A stretch of 64,000 bases of DNA from assembly GCA_028455995.1 (NCBI GenBank), contig JABELC010000004.1, positions 1,612,001 through 1,676,000 of the forward strand. The letters run 5' to 3'. This document shows, in pieces, positions 10,527-22,566 of the stretch. Made by a program: the position numbers and the translations under genes. The notes beneath the pieces were generated by a model. That model was not told the origin of the DNA, ran no database searches, and saw only the letters and a list, made by a program, of their open reading frames with translations. This DNA comes from Scleromitrula shiraiana. Lineage: Eukaryota > Ascomycota > Leotiomycetes > Helotiales > Sclerotiniaceae. How positions within the stretch are numbered: position 1 is the first letter of the stretch; the number at the start of each line of letters is the position of its first letter.

Positions 10527-11771
10527 ATGAATGATTCATTCGTTCGTTTATTTTATGAGTGGAGTGGGACTTATACTTATATACGATTCATGGATGAATG
10601 GTTGGCGTATTATGGAAAACGAAGAACGAACTGATAGAAAGAAAGGTTCGGCTCGATATTATAGAGGTTTCAGAACAAAAACTTTACTTTACTTGGGTTG
10701 CATATGCATACGTAAATAATTCTTGAAATTCAAATTTTTGAGATTCTCTCAGCGATTAATTAGCCTACCTGTTCCTTATTATTTATGGTTGATTACATTA
10801 TATTGTGAATGACATGTTGCACCATTCATTTATCATATCACGCTCCTGACAATTAGGATCCCTCCACTTCTTCTCTTCAAATGACTTTTTTTTGTGATGG
10901 ATGAGTTGTTCAGAGACCGGATATTGGAAGTGTGGGTAAAGGTTGGAGGAATTATATACGATATATGCTGAAATGACGGAAGTTGGCTCTTTCTATCTAT
11001 GATTGGGTTGGTGGTGAGCTTAGAGGAGTCTTTTGTCTGTTTAGATCAGAACCAAGCTCTTTGAACGAAGAGAGAGGGAGAACAAGTGATAGGTATTCTG
11101 AGGGAGGTTTGTTCGAATTTCAAATCTGGAATATTGGTGTTTGTTCTATATCGTTACTTTTGGTTCTTTCTTTTACAACTTTGATTTAGTCTCTATGATT
11201 GCCAGATTCAATACTTTGTGATGATACGATGAGAATCAAACATTCATGTTTTTTTCTAGTTGGCAATGAGGGGATTCTGATCGAGCTAATACTCCGAAGA
11301 ATGTATTACTTTGTATATTTGCGTTTAATCTCAGCTATATAATAAACTCAGTGCTTCAAAATTATGCTATAAGGAGGTTGGTACTCTATGTATTTCATTA
11401 ATATTCATTCACGCACAAATATCCCTCAACTACAGTGAACTACTTCTACTATTCGCATCAATTCACTTCAATATACATAGTTTGCATCCTCACAACTGTA
11501 ATAACCATAGAATATTGAATACAGTAACAAAAGCTACTAGGTTAATTCAACATCATCTGCCATACAAAAGCCTTGCCCCTTCCACTTTCTTCAACATAAA
11601 AGGCTCTTAAGATTCCTCGTCCTCAAAGTTCCTTAATCTTCTTTCCATACCTTTTCTATCTCGAGGAAAAATTTATCTCAGGTTTTTCGTACAATACTTC
11701 CTTCCTTACATTCGGCACGCAAAGACAACTAAACGAGTTCTACATTTGATCTTCGACATTTGATCGTCAAG
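10527..11771. other. Intergenic: GDA1 3' UTR and upstream region of the next gene
   Basis: About 1.25 kb without a supported gene. Two short plus-strand open frames (near 10531-10719 and 10983-11189) have no recognisable features and start in the probable GDA1 3' UTR. The last 250 bp before the next ATG are pyrimidine-rich. Confidence 0.5.
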
Positions 11772-13733
11772 ATGGCAGTTGTTGAGGTGCCAATCACTGT
11801 CATAGACTCCCTTATTGAGGCGATCAACAAGACTGAGCAACATGTGGTACACTTAAGACAAGCCGTTTCCTCCCTCAATCAAACTCTCAATTCCGACTTT
11901 CAGCACGCTGAGGGTATGAACATATGTTTGAGAATCTTGGGCCTGTTAATTGCAGCTTTCACCGTCTCCGTTGTTATGAAATTATCTGGCCATTACGAAA
12001 AGATCCGATCAATCCATCTGTTCATCCTCCAAACCTTCGCTGGCATCATTGCCGGCGTCATGATAGCCGGCATTCCCTTCATGCTTGGATTTGACATTAC
12101 ATACGTTATGCAAACTATGTTTGCCGCTTTCACCAGTGTATTCGCTACGAGAACCTTCCTCCGTTTCACCAAACTTAACGTTCCTAAGAAATACATAACT
12201 CTCACTTTTCTCGCAAATATCATGGTGGTTATCATTGGAGAAACAATAATCTTCAGAAACCACGATGCTAGCGAAGTTAGAACCGTTTTAAGCCCCGCTT
12301 TCGATATTTCATGTGCGGTCTTGACCATCTGCGTTGGCTTCTTACTTTGTGCCAAGATCAAATTTTCACGGAATAACAAGTCGAATGATGACAAATCGAA
12401 GGTGCCAAAAACCCCAGGAAAATCTACAAAGCCTCCTCGCACCGGTTTCAACGTTACTTTGAGTTTGGATGTCAACTGGGGAAGTGTTTTTGCGAAGGTT
12501 TACTGGACCACATCAACTGGTAAAAGAACACCAGCACCAGTTGTCGATATAACTCCTGCACCTATTGCTGACTCTGCTCCTTCAGACCCAACTTGGAAAG
12601 AGAGAGCAACAGCTGCAGTTACTCCAGCTTTCGGATCAATCACGACTTCTAGAGCTATTAACGACACCCTAAGAATGAGATTTAACAAAGCTGGTAGTAC
12701 ACCAAAAGCCGTTCCAGCTTCAACATCCGACTTACTAGCACATGGTAGAGCTTCCCAATTCAAAGCTCATGGTACTCACCAATCCAAATCGGCAACTGAC
12801 GGCGCTTCCAAATACGGGAATGGTTATCGCAAGTCCGTATCGCGTCCCGCTACTGCATCCTTCTTCGCTGATTTGCCCAATGGTCTTAAGCCTATTCCGG
12901 CTCCGACTTCTGGCAGTATTGGGACTGGAGATGGAAATACGGAAGATAAACAGGGTATTACTATTCAGGAAATCAACACCCGGCTCTCAGCTATGGCAGC
13001 CACCATTGCCGAGTTGGCTAATCGTTCTCAGCATGTTCCGGGTCCGACTTCTAGCAGCGTTAAGACCGAAGATTTGTCTAGAAATGCTGATGTGAATGAG
13101 AATAAACAGGATATGATTCAAGAGGGTGTGTTTGACTGGGCTAAGTTTGAAGCAGCGTGGGATGCACACCAAAATGCACTTGACGCTCAAGCTTCTTCTA
13201 ATCGTGTAGCAATCCCTCCTGTTCCCCAAATGATGGATAGCAATACCAGCATCGATAAACCCACCGTTTCCGTTACTACATTGATGGACATCGATACACC
13301 AGAAGTTACGGTAACCAATGCACCAGCCCCTATCGACGCATCAGTTTCTACTCTCACAGCTTCCGTTCCCGAAATGATGCATAGCGATGCTAATCTTGAT
13401 GTATCCACTCTTCTGGAAGTTGACGCATCTGTATCCATCTATGCACCAATCTACACACCTACAACGTCCATCTACCAGTTGCCACAGGATAATAGCATTG
13501 TTGCGCCAACAACCTCGACATCCACACCTGTACCTGCGCCTGTACCTGCACCTGTACCTGCGGCTTTAGTTCCCGTTTCCGAGTTGGCAAATGAGAATGA
13601 GATTGATAATGGAAGTAATTCATCTTCCTCCTCGATGTCCGCTTCAGTTTATGCTTCTACGCCTACGGGATCGGAGATGGGCGATGAGATTGTGGAGGAT
13701 TGGGAGGATGAATTGATGGGGAAGGGGCAGTGA
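11772..13733 (+). CDS. Unrecognised membrane protein: five predicted TM segments plus a long disordered tail
   Basis: A single exon of 653 residues from the ATG at 11772, which has the AAGATGG context. An N-terminal amphipathic segment (about 1-48) is followed by hydrophobic segments at about 52-71, 82-105, 111-128, 140-160 and 175-195. The remaining 450 residues are rich in Pro, Thr, Ser and Ala with no predicted fold, include a tandem PAPVPAPVPAPV run and end in an acidic cap (GDEIVEDWEDELMG). I do not recognise a family. The compact helical head with a long low-complexity tail would fit a membrane-anchored scaffold, but that is only a guess. The ORF is long, C/A-ending codons dominate the head, and a shadow frame does not compete, so coding status is likely. 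Confidence 0.7.
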   Translation: MAVVEVPITVIDSLIEAINKTEQHVVHLRQAVSSLNQTLNSDFQHAEGMNICLRILGLLIAAFTVSVVMKLSGHYEKIRSIHLFILQTFAGIIAGVMIAGIPFMLGFDITYVMQTMFAAFTSVFATRTFLRFTKLNVPKKYITLTFLANIMVVIIGETIIFRNHDASEVRTVLSPAFDISCAVLTICVGFLLCAKIKFSRNNKSNDDKSKVPKTPGKSTKPPRTGFNVTLSLDVNWGSVFAKVYWTTSTGKRTPAPVVDITPAPIADSAPSDPTWKERATAAVTPAFGSITTSRAINDTLRMRFNKAGSTPKAVPASTSDLLAHGRASQFKAHGTHQSKSATDGASKYGNGYRKSVSRPATASFFADLPNGLKPIPAPTSGSIGTGDGNTEDKQGITIQEINTRLSAMAATIAELANRSQHVPGPTSSSVKTEDLSRNADVNENKQDMIQEGVFDWAKFEAAWDAHQNALDAQASSNRVAIPPVPQMMDSNTSIDKPTVSVTTLMDIDTPEVTVTNAPAPIDASVSTLTASVPEMMHSDANLDVSTLLEVDASVSIYAPIYTPTTSIYQLPQDNSIVAPTTSTSTPVPAPVPAPVPAALVPVSELANENEIDNGSNSSSSSMSASVYASTPTGSEMGDEIVEDWEDELMGKGQ

Positions 13734-14915
13734 GGAATTTGAGGAATTTGTGGGGAGGAGATTGGTTTATGTGGTATGAGTTACGAGTTATGGTTTTATG
13801 GCGGGATATGGATGATTGGGTGGAGAGGGGACATTATGGTTTTATGTGGAGTTGAGGGTGACTTTTGCTATGTTTCTTTGGTGCATTTCTTTTGTTCGAC
13901 TTTTGGTTATCCGCGGTAGTGGATAGAGGGGAAGAGATTGGTTCACTTGAATCAAGGTACAGACAGGTGAAGGTGATATGGTTGATTTTTTTTTGATTGG
14001 TTATTGAGAAGCAGTTTTGTGGTATGAGAGTCCGGGAAGGGTTTATTTGCAATAAGACATGATATGGCAGGATGATATTACAAAAGGATATGAAGGAATC
14101 AATGAATGAGAGAAATTGTATCGAACGATGGGATAGATACAATATTTAGTATTATGAGATTTAGTTTAGTATAGATATACACAACTATACATGAAAATGC
14201 AATATAAGTGTAGTTAAGTCTAATGTCTTTAAATAATATACTAGTACTGTGAATATGATTAAATGGCTGTATGGTGTTTTTGACACCGATAAAATTGAGA
14301 AATTTTGGTATTTATATGACCAGATGACTTATTTGGTACAGAGACCCATCATCCCATGCCATTCCATCCCATGCCATTCGTAATTCGGCCCGGTGAGACT
14401 GCCCTGTCTCCAGTAATTTTCTTCTCTTTGTGGTCCTCCGCCTCCCGCATTTTCGAGAATCGTCGTGGCATCGTCCTGTTCGAACACTAGGTGCCGGCGC
14501 AGATAATGTACATTCAAGTTAGTTTAATTTGAGATGTACGGTCCCGGGGCATAATCTCTTGATTACCACATCATTGACTGTAAATTCGTTGGATGTTCAT
14601 ACATCATCGATGTTGTAGTTGCCACAGTAGATGAGAGGTCAGTAGCCATTTAACGCAGATAAACTATGCGTAATTAATAGCCTGGAGTGGCGTTTATTTG
14701 GAGACGAAGTTTCGATCTCCCTCTTGTTTCGGGTGGGTAGCTGTAGAGGGAGGGTGACATGCTATGCGCTGTGGCACAGTCATAGATCAAGTGAAGAACC
14801 TGTTAACAAGATTTGAGGATTCCAACGACACCCATTACCGGTTTACGGTCGTTTTCCTCGTCGATCTACCGTATTTTGATACGATCAATCAGACCCTCTA
14901 AGTTTCCTCAACGTT
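13734..14915. other. Intergenic between convergent genes
   Basis: No supported gene. The 3' UTR of the upstream gene is G-rich (13734-13870). A short direct repeat of ATCCCATGCCATTC lies at about 14350-14378. The minus-strand open frames here are antisense to the UTR or cross the repeat. Confidence 0.5.
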
Positions 14916-16291
14916 CTACATAGATGATTTATTTTCGGATCTCATCCCATTTGGCAGCCCACCCAACTCCACATCATACCCAATCATAAACGAATTCCTC
15001 ACCGTTATCCCACCTAGTAATTGCCAATCTCCATTTGAATTCTCAAATCGCTCAAGTTCCTCATCCAATCCACTTGACGGGTCCATCGGAGGAAGTTTCT
15101 GCGACAAAGGGCTGATCGTCGTATTTCCCTGTATCGAATCACCATTCAAACGAAGTTCATCCGTCGCCTCCGACTTTCTCCTTAATGTGTTATTTCGATA
15201 ATTATTTGTTCCCGATGGAGTAGAGTTATTGATCGGATAGGTTGGCGTTTGTTTGGCTGGAGATGACATAAAGCTTAGGAATAGAGAGCGCATTAATGGA
15301 CGAAAGACGGTGGCGGAAGCCGCGATGAATCCAAGGGTCGGCTCGAGGATGGATAGGATGGCGATTGATTCTACTGCTTGGGTGTTGTTGAAGATGGTGA
15401 TTACTTTGATGAGGTAGGGGACTTTTGTGATGACTACGATACTGGCCCTTTATTTCTGGTCAGTGATTTGAGGAATTTTTAAGAAGAATATAGACTTACA
15501 TAAGAGCCAAAGAGAGTAAACCAGCGATCGAAATTTTCATTGAACGGCGCATTTGAACGTTCCAGAGTATGGGTATTGGTATCAATCCTAAAATCCACTG
15601 AGGGCAGAAATTAGCCTCGAGTTTACTGTAGAAATAACACAAGAAATCTTACATCTACACAGAAATATACCACCGATTGGGCAATTGTAACATTTGGTAA
15701 GTCGGTGGCAGATAGACAATGCCCTTTTCCACTTGTTTTATCCCAGAAATAGCTTATTGGGGTACATTGGAATATGGAGATTAGCATATAAAACAGCGAG
15801 AATATCGTGGCCAAAAACAAGGAGATGTGAATCGTGTACACGTATTTCTTGGCTGGTTCTAAACGTAATAAACAGACACCGATAGCTAGTCGTAGGATGG
15901 CTGTTGAGATAGTATAGAATATGCAACCTAACCACCAGTATTTGAGTAATGAGGGAAGATCATGCAATGATAATTCCAGGAGGTTCGTTCCGAGACCATG
16001 GACATTTGATAGGATGATACAACTGCAGCATATAGCAAATAGAGCCTACAGATAAACTATCAATACAGATAATTACGAAATACATGGAGATGGAGACATA
16101 CCAGAGCTATCAGAAGAAGAAAGTCGTCATATCCAACATTTTTCACCAAGAAGAATCTAACATACACCCGAGCCGCCACAAAAACGCATGATATGAAAAG
16201 GAGTACCGAGGCAGTAATAGCTATATGATCATTAATACCCAGATAAAATTGATTAAGACTTCAGCTCAAACATACTCAACGTTGCCTTCAT
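14916..16291 (-). CDS. Fung_rhodopsin (PTH11-like) integral membrane protein
   Basis: Five exons (16276-16291, 16102-16220, 15653-16045, 15500-15597, 14916-15441) join cleanly to 383 residues. Introns are 55, 56, 55 and 58 bp. The start was chosen because only the ATG at 16291 puts the 16-nt first exon in phase with exon 2; the ATG upstream at about 16325 does not. About seven hydrophobic segments are spaced as in the fungal rhodopsin/SAT family: AARVYVRFFLVKNVGYDDFLLL in the first loop, QCTPISYFWDK in the middle, and ESIAILSILEPTLGFIAASATVFRPL before the cytosolic tail. The tail (about 270-383) is hydrophilic. Members are presumed receptors or membrane sensors with unknown ligands; some (Pth11) act in surface sensing. 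No retinal lysine can be assigned. Confidence 0.85.
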
Positions 16292-18110
16292 TTTGCATCT
16301 CCCCACGATTGAAATCCGACGACATAGAACCTCCAATAATGCATTGAAGTTGGTTGTGAGAGGTATAAAAGTAAATTCACATTATACTTTTGGAGGATCA
16401 TCATTTAGAGAATGGACGAACGCTCAGGCTAATGAAGTTTGTAATAGATTAAGACTAGTATGATATAGCTCCAAATCTAAATTTTAGCACTGGATAATCC
16501 GAACTATCGGAATAGTGTAGCCAATCACGTATCAAATCTGAGCCGGTAACTTGTTGACACCTCTTCCGGTAAAGCCACTTGGTTCATTTGATCGAGTTAA
16601 TTCATACTATTGAAGGTTAACTGAATTTCTCTGATTGGATGTGAAACTCAGAATTGAGGCGATCATGGAAACTAATGCTCATGCGGAAAAGACGTTTTGC
16701 CAGAAAACACCAACTGACAGATCTTTCATACAAAAGAAATATCCTCGGGTACACGGATTGGGGAATAGTCGCTAATTAGACTTCTATCATGAATAAATCC
16801 AGCAAACTGAATATCATTCAAACCCAACAAAATGCAGGATGTTCTTTCCTCTCACTAACCAAAGCCGTTATAAAAGCCAAAAAATAACTAGCCAGTATGC
16901 TGATCGCTCCAATCAACTCTCAAATTTTGTTAAGAAGTAAAGGGAGGAGATTGGGTATCTTATTGATTCTTGACACATCAGAGTAGCCGATTCCTCTTTT
17001 TTGGACGATTTTCCATCAACTAATGTGGCTGTGTACTGAAAATAAGATATCAAGAGTGTACACCCCGCAAGAGTTAGACTTGAATAATGAGGTGCACCGA
17101 AACAATCTGCTCTTATCCAGGAAACACTGAGGGACAATGTGCGACATAACAAGACCATTGTCCACAGAATTCCCTTTATCGAATGTCACATTCATCCAGG
17201 TTAAATCAGTACCAGAGGCTGATTACCTACGGTACAGCCAAACAATTTGTCGAGTCGCCATTCAGCCTTTCCAGCCCTATTGATGAAGATGAGTAAGTTC
17301 TGATCAAGCCCATAACAATCACGCCACTATGCTCACAAGCAATCCCATGATATGGCATCCATTTCGATAAAGTTACACAATAAATGGAGCAGAAAACATG
17401 CTATCTCCATTGCAAGGCTTCAAATGCAAGAGTAACTTGTATGATTGAGCTTAGTCTGTTTGATTTGTCATGCTTGTTCTAATTGAGTTTCAATGATTTG
17501 CGGGAAAGTTTCTTGGGTGAGGTTGTAGCTAAACCAATTCATTCCCTATTTGTGCTAGATCATGTTGACCCTGGTCATATTCTCACATGATCTATCAATC
17601 ATTCTAGCATCGCAAATTCCCCTTCTTTCGCACATACATCAATCATGCAAGAATTGCTATTATCGGCAAGGCGGAATAACTGCACCATATACGATTGTGA
17701 TTATGCACGATGTGCAGAGAAGTACCCAGGCTAGAGGCAGTGCAGTTCCTTAATGTTGGTTCTGGTGTTGATCCAACATTGACAGGGGATTGTCGCTTAA
17801 TGTTGATTGGATGTCATGTATTCGGACTGTTACATTGTCTTGGATGCTGAAGATGTTGAAATTCTGAATGGAGTTACCGATACCAAGATGTATGTGCCCT
17901 GCAATCAATAATACGTGGGTAGGTGGGTATGTATTCAATTGTAAGGAGGTACTTAGATGGATGTGAGGAAGATTTGTTCTTCATTGATAGTTGGGTGTTT
18001 GTTCATAACCTCTTCTTTTCATTCGGTTATTACTTTTCCTGTTTTCTGTTAGTAAAGGCATCTTACAATTAGTTGTTCTAAACCACCCTTCAAAATAAAA
18101 AATATCGAGT
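16292..18110. other. Intergenic, 1.8 kb, no supported gene
   Basis: A minus-strand open frame at 16913-17158 has a hydrophobic stretch (SSLTLAGCTLLISYFQYTATLVDG) and could be a scrap of a transporter gene, but I cannot support it. Otherwise the region is unique-looking, AT-leaning sequence with no repeats worth naming. Confidence 0.45.
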
Positions 18111-19655
18111 ATGCTGAAGTCTGCGCATAATCAAAAAACGGATCGGCCCCCAATGATCATTGCTCGGACACCTGACCGCCCAACCCTCCCCTCGTTGCCT
18201 GGCTCATCTTCCTCAAGCAGTAGTTGTACATCCAGCATTTTCGACAGAACTTCATCATTATCATCACGCCCCCCAAGCCCAATCACTCCTCCTATTATTC
18301 ATGTATCAAATGCTTGGTCATACAAATGGACAGACGCTAGATTCAAATCGCTCGAAACACCTACAAAGACTTCTCGACCATCCAAAGAAAGCCATAATCT
18401 ACGGCCTACTGCTAGTAGCTCGGATTCTAGGAGAGAAATCTCTGCACCTGTATCGGCGACTTCGAAGGCAGTCTCATTCGCTGTGGAGACCACTCTTGAA
18501 ATCAGAAGTCGTAGGCAGAACGATACCAGCGCGGGATCGAGCCATATCAATCCCTATGTTATTTCCGATGATGAAGATGATGAAGATCACCAGGAGAAAT
18601 CTAGCGATAGTGCTAACAACGCGACCATTGATAAGGACAAAACCATGGTCGATGATGAGCATGAAGATGTAAACAGAATGTATGTACCAGGATCTTTCTC
18701 CCTCTTCTCCGAGTCTCAGGATATAGCCACCACTGGTATCGACATATCAACATCCCGGCCAATCTCAAAACCTTCTGATTTTTTATCGTCACAAGCACTG
18801 TTACAGAACACGAAGATTGAGGAGATCGGAAAGATTCCTAAACCTGACCTCGAAGGCTTGGAGCCAACTACTCCTCATACCCCACCTGGAGACATCGAGA
18901 TCCCCGATAATGAATCCCAGCGTCCACAATTTGTTCCCTACACTGGCAGAAATAAGAAACATCGTCATAAAAGTACCCGCGAGATAAATCATACTATCTA
19001 CGAAAAGATCCGTAAACCTATTAAAGCAAACAGCAATCATGAGTTTGGATACACCTACGTCCTAGAATCACCTTCGCATGCACCCGCCCATGTAAAAATT
19101 GGCTACACAATTCAGGCTCCCGAGGCTCGTTTGCAAGAATGGTTGAGCTGCAAGATTCCTCTTCAAGAAGTAAAACCTCCATCACCAAACGCACACTCCC
19201 ACTATAAACTCATCGAATCTCTTGTGCACCTTGAACTCCACAACTCGCGCAAAACATTCACTTGTATTATCAACCATAAGAAGCACAAAACTCATAAAGA
19301 ATGGTTTGAGCTTCCTTCATCAGTGGCCCTTCGCTCAGTAGAGAGGTGGAGAAGTTGGATAGAGATTCAGAAACCTTTTGATGAGAATGGAAAATTGACA
19401 AACTATTGGCAATGGAGGGTAAAGCGACTAGAAAAGACTCTGGCAAGTGTAGATTGGGATACCTGGACTCAACCAGTATCGGATTGGCAGTACCAGCTTG
19501 AACAGATTCAATTTTATACCAAGCATTTGAAGCCCCATTTCCAGAGAAAAGATGGTCAATTTTGGATGGTGGGGTTTGGCTTTGTGCTCCTTTCAAGGTC
19601 GATCTATGGAGTGCTGATGGGCGGATGGGTGATGATGATTTTGTTGGTTCTTTAG
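18111..19655 (+). CDS. T5orf172 / GIY-YIG-like domain protein
   Basis: A single exon of 514 residues. Residues 1-290 are Ser/Pro/acidic and disordered (a poly-Ser run at about 32-40, an acidic YVISDDEDDEDHQ near 150). Residues about 300-420 match the T5orf172 domain (the phage T5 A1p/Orf172-type, GIY-YIG-nuclease-like fold): the core strands GYTYVLES and VKIGYT are present with the expected separation, and the EWFELP string follows before two helices. Fungi encode families of such proteins; the fold is related to homing-type nucleases but catalytic activity in fungal members is not established. The last 30 residues (VGFGFVLLSRSIYGVLMGG and following) are hydrophobic and may be a tail anchor. 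A role is not predicted. Confidence 0.75.
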   Translation: MLKSAHNQKTDRPPMIIARTPDRPTLPSLPGSSSSSSSCTSSIFDRTSSLSSRPPSPITPPIIHVSNAWSYKWTDARFKSLETPTKTSRPSKESHNLRPTASSSDSRREISAPVSATSKAVSFAVETTLEIRSRRQNDTSAGSSHINPYVISDDEDDEDHQEKSSDSANNATIDKDKTMVDDEHEDVNRMYVPGSFSLFSESQDIATTGIDISTSRPISKPSDFLSSQALLQNTKIEEIGKIPKPDLEGLEPTTPHTPPGDIEIPDNESQRPQFVPYTGRNKKHRHKSTREINHTIYEKIRKPIKANSNHEFGYTYVLESPSHAPAHVKIGYTIQAPEARLQEWLSCKIPLQEVKPPSPNAHSHYKLIESLVHLELHNSRKTFTCIINHKKHKTHKEWFELPSSVALRSVERWRSWIEIQKPFDENGKLTNYWQWRVKRLEKTLASVDWDTWTQPVSDWQYQLEQIQFYTKHLKPHFQRKDGQFWMVGFGFVLLSRSIYGVLMGGWVMMILLVL

Positions 19656-20228
19656 TCTCTTGGAAATGTGCGTTAGGTGTTCAATTATGAGAACCTGCAA
19701 TTTCTTCTACCTCTCACAGTGGGGAATTTTGGACTTTTGCAAGAATATGGCGTTTCTTTCCTCGTAGTTGATAGCAAGTGCCGATTGATATCGAATTAGT
19801 TCAAATCTATACCTGTTGGATTTCGACAGCCTGTATCATATCCTAGGTTGGAATTATTTGGGAGCATTTCAATAGACACGATGTTGTTACAAATACAAAT
19901 ATTAAGGCACCAGGACGGTGATGAATGCTTACTAATACACCAAGGTACCCCCAGCAATCAACCGTCAACCGTGCACTATCCACGCTGTTGACAACCTCGG
20001 AACCTTTGTCATTTTCTTCGCGGCGACGATTGTCTATACCGATGAACACTTGTCTCATGGCAATTGGAGTTAGGTATATACAATTAAAGTTGGGCTCATT
20101 CCATCCGGAACTCTCGTACTAAACATCTTCCGAATATTCATATATCTACTGTGCGTTTGAGAATTGCCTCGGTAAAACCATGTTGACATCAAGCTGATCA
20201 TAAAAGTATAAAAATTATATCGTTACCC
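19656..20228. other. Intergenic between the T5orf172 gene and the hydrolase gene
   Basis: 573 bp with no supported gene. Two opposite short frames overlap at 19843-20122 and neither has protein-like features. Confidence 0.5.
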
Positions 20229-21338
20229 ATGACTACAGCTTCGACTCTAGTTCCAGGGCCTATCTACGCACCTCCACGGACGGTCTGGAGGAAGCTGTTT
20301 CTCTCCGTTAAACTGCACTTCCTCAGATCGATAACCAAGATATTCATTCCGATACTCACGTCATCTTATGTCCGTGGTCGAGCCTATCTGCCCACGTTCA
20401 CCAAAACTTATCCCTCCCACCCTTCTTTAACTCATCGAATCTTCATACCTCCATCCCACAAACCCAATGATCCTCCACTTCCCCTTTACCTTTCTATTCA
20501 TGGTGGAGGTTTCGTACTCGGCAACCCAGCCGTAGACGACCAATTTTGTTCCTATCTCTCCCGCACCCAAAACATTCTTGTCGTTTCTCTCGATTATTAT
20601 AAAGCACCCTCACACCCATTCCCTGGTCCTGTAAACTCATTAATCGACACAGTGTCTGACATTCTTTCGGATTCATCCCTCCCCTTCTCAACCGACAAAG
20701 TCGCTATTGGTGGATTCAGTGCCGGGGGAAATTTTTCCCTCTCAGTACCACAAGCTCCTTCTCTACAAGGCAAGATTCATGGAATATGCGCCTTTTATCC
20801 AGCTTGCAATTTCGTCACCCCAACATCTGTTTCCATTGCTGCTCGACCTTCGTATGCTGGTCCGGATCCTTTGGAGAATATGGCGCCCCTATTCAACTAT
20901 GCATATTTACCGCCCGAGATAGATTTATGTAACCCGATGTTGAGTGTGGCATATGCGGAAAGGGAAGATTTGCCGCCTAAGATTTGTATGGTGGGGTGTG
21001 AGTTGGATATGCTCTGTTATGATGCAGAGTTGATGGCGGAGAGATTAGCTGGAAAGAAAAGGAGGGAGGGAGAGTTGGTTTGGGAGAAAGATGGGATCAG
21101 GTGGGAGAAGGTTATGGGAGTATTGCATGGTATGCTTCAATATTCCATTTTATTGATATCTATATGGCTTTGAGCACATGAAACATAAAGATATCTAAGT
21201 ACTAAGAGACACACAGGATTTGAAAGCATGGATGGTCTACAGGAGAGAGACACTACGAAAAGGAGTAAAGATATGGAGAGAGGAAGAAAGATGTGGGATG
21301 ATGCTGCGGAGTGGTTGTTCAGAGAAGTGTATAATTGA
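20229..21338 (+). CDS. Alpha/beta hydrolase_3 (HSL-like esterase/lipase family)
   Basis: Two exons (20229-21129 and 21217-21338, intron 87 bp) give 340 residues. The oxyanion motif HGGGF (about 90) and nucleophile elbow GFSAGG (Ser at about 163) are intact; the acid is probably the Asp in GCELDML. The His of LHGF lies where the family keeps its catalytic histidine, and the exon junction falls inside this LHG-F motif. A hydrophobic/basic N-terminus (about 18-45) may be a membrane anchor. Family members hydrolyse short-chain esters, carbamates or lactones in detoxification and secondary metabolism; the substrate here cannot be told. Coding strand is C-rich to about 20905 and G-rich after. Length is normal for the family. 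Confidence 0.88.
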
Positions 21339-22566
21339 GGGTGCAAGATTTCTAACGAACTAGAGACTCCGCCGATAGAGTCCAATTTGATGGAGTTCAA
21401 TTACAATTACTAACTCTCGTCCTAATCTTTTCCCTTATTCTATCTGTTTTGGCTATCCTTGAGATATAAAGTACCAAATAACTGTCTCTCTGAATCAGAT
21501 TTTGGGCAACAGTCCCTCATATTATTACCAACTGCATACATATCCATAAGCAGATCCACTGGGTAGAATCCAGAATGCTATATCCTTTATTCCGGTCTGA
21601 TTCATTGATTTTCGGAAGAGACTTCCCCATATAGGATGTAATTACAGCTTTGCGAACTAAGAAGTTCATGCTTTGTGTTCGTATGGTCCGTGAACCCAAT
21701 AAATAAGGAGACATCCAGAAAACCTTGGCTCATGCTTCTTCATGCTTTCGCAATACATAGCAAAAATTCTCCCTATTTCCCAAATCGAACCCCAACTCGA
21801 AGGCCTAGCTTATCTTACAATAATCTTTCAGTCGACTCACCACGTAAGCAAATCAAAACCAATAGAGTACCAGCCAAGAAATTCATTTTCCTTTTGTTCT
21901 ATTTTGTTTCAAAAAGAAATTCGCCTCCAGCGTTTCATATGTTACACCAGGATTATGCATTATGGTGCATTGTTCCCCAAATGTGTTAGTTCCTGAGTGG
22001 GGTGGCCTGTCCCCTCAACGAATCACGGACGTGATGTCGATCGATCCGGAGAAAACCCACTCGCAATGCTACTCGGGTACTCCCCATGGATCTGCAGTGA
22101 TGATATGGGAATCGGGCCAACTACAACTTCCACTCGAGTCGCATCCACTCATTCACTTGCACTGAATGGAAAAGGATGAGGAAAAGAAGGGGACCAGATA
22201 GAAACGAGTGACAACAGAGATAATTATTGATCAGAATCTCCTTTTTTGAATACCTAGCTAGCTTTTAAGTGGTAGGTACGTAGGTATAAGTTTTAATAAC
22301 ATCCAATTCTCTTCCAGTGTTTCCTCCATTCATTCATTTCCCCCTTTCCCCCATGGTATTCAGTATTCCCAAGAATATGCTTACTTGTATAAAGCTTCCA
22401 ATAGCCAATTGATCCAAATGAAACGCCAGCGCTGCAGTAATAGTACTAGAACCAGAAAATAAGAGACAAACAAAAAGGCCAATGAAAAACGATCTGATAA
22501 CCATCCAACTTTAGTCTGTGAAAACAGAATTAGACATATTTTCTTTTCCTAAGACACAATGAAAAT
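21339..22566. other. Intergenic, 1.2 kb
   Basis: No supported gene. Overlapping plus-strand frames at 21675-22179 have no recognisable features. The region separates two convergent genes. Confidence 0.45.

Noticed and set aside
16913..17158. Minus-strand frame with a hydrophobic stretch, possibly a transporter fragment
   Set aside because: No recognisable motif and no neighbouring exons that extend it in frame with good splice sites.
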